Shown in pieces: positions 62,451 through 64,000 of a stretch of 64,000 bases of DNA (position 1 is its first letter; every line of letters begins with the position of its first letter). The stretch covers positions 62,001-126,000 of the forward strand of contig NZ_SRIO01000001.1 in NCBI RefSeq assembly GCF_004684205.1, given 5' to 3'. The stretch comes from Candidatus Macondimonas diazotrophica (GTDB lineage Bacteria > Pseudomonadota > Gammaproteobacteria > UBA5335). Below the pieces are notes generated by a model that was not told where the DNA came from, made no database searches, and saw nothing but the letters and a program-made list of their open reading frames with translations. Both the position numbers and the translations under genes were made by a program.

Positions 62451-63750
62451 CCTCGCTGGCATGACTCATTTCCCGCGCGGCAGCCGGCGCCAGCACCGGA
62501 AGCGTCACCCGCGCACAACTGCCATGGCCACGGCTGAATTCCAGTGCCAACTCCCCGCCCATGCGCCGGATCACGCTCTGAGCCAGAAACAAGCCGAGAC
62601 CATGACCGCTCGGCTTTCCGCTGACCCCGCGTCGTCCCAGGTGGGGAAGCAGATCGGCCGACACACCGGGGCCCTCGTCCCGTATCGACAGATGCAGCCA
62701 CCGGACATCCCAATCGATCTCGATACCAATCGGTTGTGGACTTGCATCGGCTGCATTGTTGAGCAAACTGATCACCGATTGGATCAGCGTCTCCTCGATC
62801 ACCAGATCGGGACCGGGCGGCGGTTTGGCCCAGGCAACCCGCACCGGATGATCCGACCGAAGCGCCTTGAAGCGTTCGAGCGTCTGACGCAGCAGATGTT
62901 CGGTGTTTCCGACCCCCGCCCCTTCACCCCGCAGTTCGCCGCCGGCGGCAAGCACACGACCGAGGCTCTCGCGGCAACGCAGCACCTGGGACTTGAGCAG
63001 CGCCAAATCATCCTGAACCGCTGGCTCATCCGGACATCGCTCACTCAGTTCGTCGACCAATACGGTCATGGAGGACAGCGGCGTTCCGAGCTCGTGCGCC
63101 GCACCGGCAGCCAAAGCCCCCAAGGCGACGACTTGCTGATCGCGCAAAGCTGCCTCCCGCGCAAGTGCCAGAACCTCCTCTCGCTCACGCAGCTCCTCGG
63201 CCATGGCGGCGACAAAAAACGCCATCACGCCGGCAGCCAGCACGAAGCTGCCCCACATCCCGAACAAATGCAGATTGAACGAATCATGCGCCATCGCCGG
63301 CGAGTGAGCCAGGGGAATGTTCCAGAACATCAGCGCCGTATAACAAGCCACACTCGCCAGGGCGAGAGTTCCGGTGTCGCGCGCCGGCAAGGTCGACGCC
63401 GCAACCGCCAAGGGAAGCAGATAGAGCGATGCGAAAGGATTGGCATGCCCCCCCGTGACGTACAGCAGTGCCGTCAATCCCGCGATATCGACCAGCAGAT
63501 GACGCAGAAACCGCGGACGGCTGACCGAATCGATGTGTTGCGTCAGGCGCCACGCACTGGCGTTGTCGATAACCATGACGCCCAAAATGATCAGCGGCAG
63601 CCCCAGCGGCACCGCCAAGCCGAGCAACCAGTGCGCCACGACCACCACCGCGGCCAGACCAAAATGCGCCGTACCACGCAGCAGGACCAACCGGTGCAGA
63701 TTGTTGGCCGGGACGTGTGTCTGGCCGCGCAATGACTGGTGTGGATTCAT
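62419..63750 (-). CDS. regB: Redox sensor histidine kinase RegB/PrrB
   Basis: The start at 63750 (MNPHQSLRGQTHV) gives 443 residues, with six membrane helices in the first ~185. The quinone-binding heptapeptide GGHANPF lies at about 100-106, the phospho-accepting His at 219 (GAAHELGTPLSSM), and a Cys at 259, forty residues later, matching the redox-active Cys265 of R. capsulatus RegB relative to His225. The kinase has an ATP-binding domain with SLLNNAADASP, RDEGPGVSADLLPHLGRRGVSGKPSGHGLGLFLAQ. It phosphorylates RegA when oxygen or the oxidised quinone pool is low. Confidence 0.92.
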   Translation of the reverse strand: MNPHQSLRGQTHVPANNLHRLVLLRGTAHFGLAAVVVVAHWLLGLAVPLGLPLIILGVMVIDNASAWRLTQHIDSVSRPRFLRHLLVDIAGLTALLYVTGGHANPFASLYLLPLAVAASTLPARDTGTLALASVACYTALMFWNIPLAHSPAMAHDSFNLHLFGMWGSFVLAAGVMAFFVAAMAEELREREEVLALAREAALRDQQVVALGALAAGAAHELGTPLSSMTVLVDELSERCPDEPAVQDDLALLKSQVLRCRESLGRVLAAGGELRGEGAGVGNTEHLLRQTLERFKALRSDHPVRVAWAKPPPGPDLVIEETLIQSVISLLNNAADASPQPIGIEIDWDVRWLHLSIRDEGPGVSADLLPHLGRRGVSGKPSGHGLGLFLAQSVIRRMGGELALEFSRGHGSCARVTLPVLAPAAAREMSHASEDGHGIAPIVG

Positions 63751-63756
63751 CTGGTG

Positions 63757-63762
63757 ATTATA
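63757..63762 (-). promoter_or_regulatory. -10 element upstream of regB
   Basis: A perfect TATAAT only 6 bp before the ATG at 63750, with no ribosome site in between. If used, the transcript would be almost leaderless; no -35 is obvious. Confidence 0.35.
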
Positions 63763-63811
63763 CGGCGCCAGGCCGATCGCCCGCTGCGGCAAATGGCCGC
63801 ATCCAGAACCA

Positions 63812-64000
63812 TCAACGCATGACGCGAATCGCGATGCCCTCTGTCGCAGAGCTGTGATGTGTGGCAGGACGCTGCAAGCCAGCCTCGACCCGATCGCGGG
63901 TGGTCGGATCAGTGAGGTGCTCGATCAGGAAGAGGGCGAAATCCATTGCGGTGCCTGGCCCGCGAGAGGTGATGATGCGCCCATCCATGACCACACTGGC
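63812..64000 (-). CDS. DJ-1/PfpI-family protein (C-terminal part only)
   Basis: Only the last ~62 residues are in the window, ending at 63812: VVMDGRIITSRGPGTAMDFALFLIEHLTDPTTRDRVEAGL. The 'ITSRGPGTAM-F-L-L-E-L' signature is typical of DJ-1/YajL proteins. The catalytic Cys lies beyond the edge. Roles in the family include chaperone, deglycase and oxidative-stress protection. Confidence 0.75.
   Translation of the reverse strand, partial: ASVVMDGRIITSRGPGTAMDFALFLIEHLTDPTTRDRVEAGLQRPATHHSSATEGIAIRVMR

Overview
The window is a GC-rich chromosomal segment of a gammaproteobacterium. The evidence is the FabA/FabB pair, FliA/FleQ, Fnr with its cysteine cluster, Mpl, RsmJ and the rpsU-yqeY-dnaG-rpoD block. 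Nearly every gene is single-copy housekeeping or metabolic. I cannot name the genus. The hydrocarbon-type oxidation genes at the left end suggest an oil- or gas-degrading lifestyle, which is inference.

Layout. 1-9.3 kb, all minus strand: a copper membrane monooxygenase cluster. It holds pmoA-like and pmoB-like genes without an adjacent pmoC, an unknown membrane-anchored periplasmic protein, a two-domain multicopper oxidase and a Met/His-repeat protein, with an esterase-like hydrolase, a PQQ beta-propeller dehydrogenase and a COG3687 hydrolase upstream. A divergent Baeyer-Villiger-type monooxygenase follows at 9.7-11.2 kb. Together these could form a subterminal short-chain alkane pathway (alkane, alcohol, ketone, ester, hydrolysis). 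11-20 kb: maiA/GST, pmbA, a thiolase-like/DUF35 pair, pdxH, fabA-fabB, hemN and fnr. 20-25.7 kb: a predicted FNR-activated small RNA, pyk, then PilZ, FlgM-like, FliA and FleQ genes and tRNA-Leu. 26-42 kb: HNH protein, hemH, NUDIX, MFS, ubiX-mpl, rnd, adk, ppa, moaE-moaD, moaC, a cation efflux protein, enoyl-CoA hydratase, lipoprotein, SDR, a K+ channel, MscS and a metallo-beta-lactamase-fold protein. 42.9-49.3 kb is accessory and partly decaying: a VOC gene with an in-frame stop, a marR / rhodanese-doxX module between inverted GGGGACAGACCACGG repeats, a NifZ-like/SagB-like pair, and a shattered cstA-ybdD remnant. 49.3-64 kb: msrA, a CsrB-type regulatory RNA, dtd, tRNA-Ile(CAU), rpoD-dnaG-yqeY-rpsU, tsaD, folB-folK-glmS, an OmpW-like porin, rsmJ, a gamma-carbonic anhydrase-fold protein, the redox two-component pair regA/regB, and the end of a DJ-1/PfpI gene.

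The least obvious content is RNA. On the minus strand at about 50058-50370 there are six hairpins with a GGA in the loop and a strong terminator, with a GacA-like box upstream: the architecture of a CsrB/RsmZ sponge. On the plus strand at about 20266-20372 an FNR box, a correctly spaced -10, and a terminator placed before pyk's own promoter define an FnrS-like small transcript. FNR boxes (hemN, sRNA), Fnr and RegBA point to regulation by oxygen and redox state. FleQ/FliA/PilZ and the CsrB-like RNA point to control of the motile-sessile switch.
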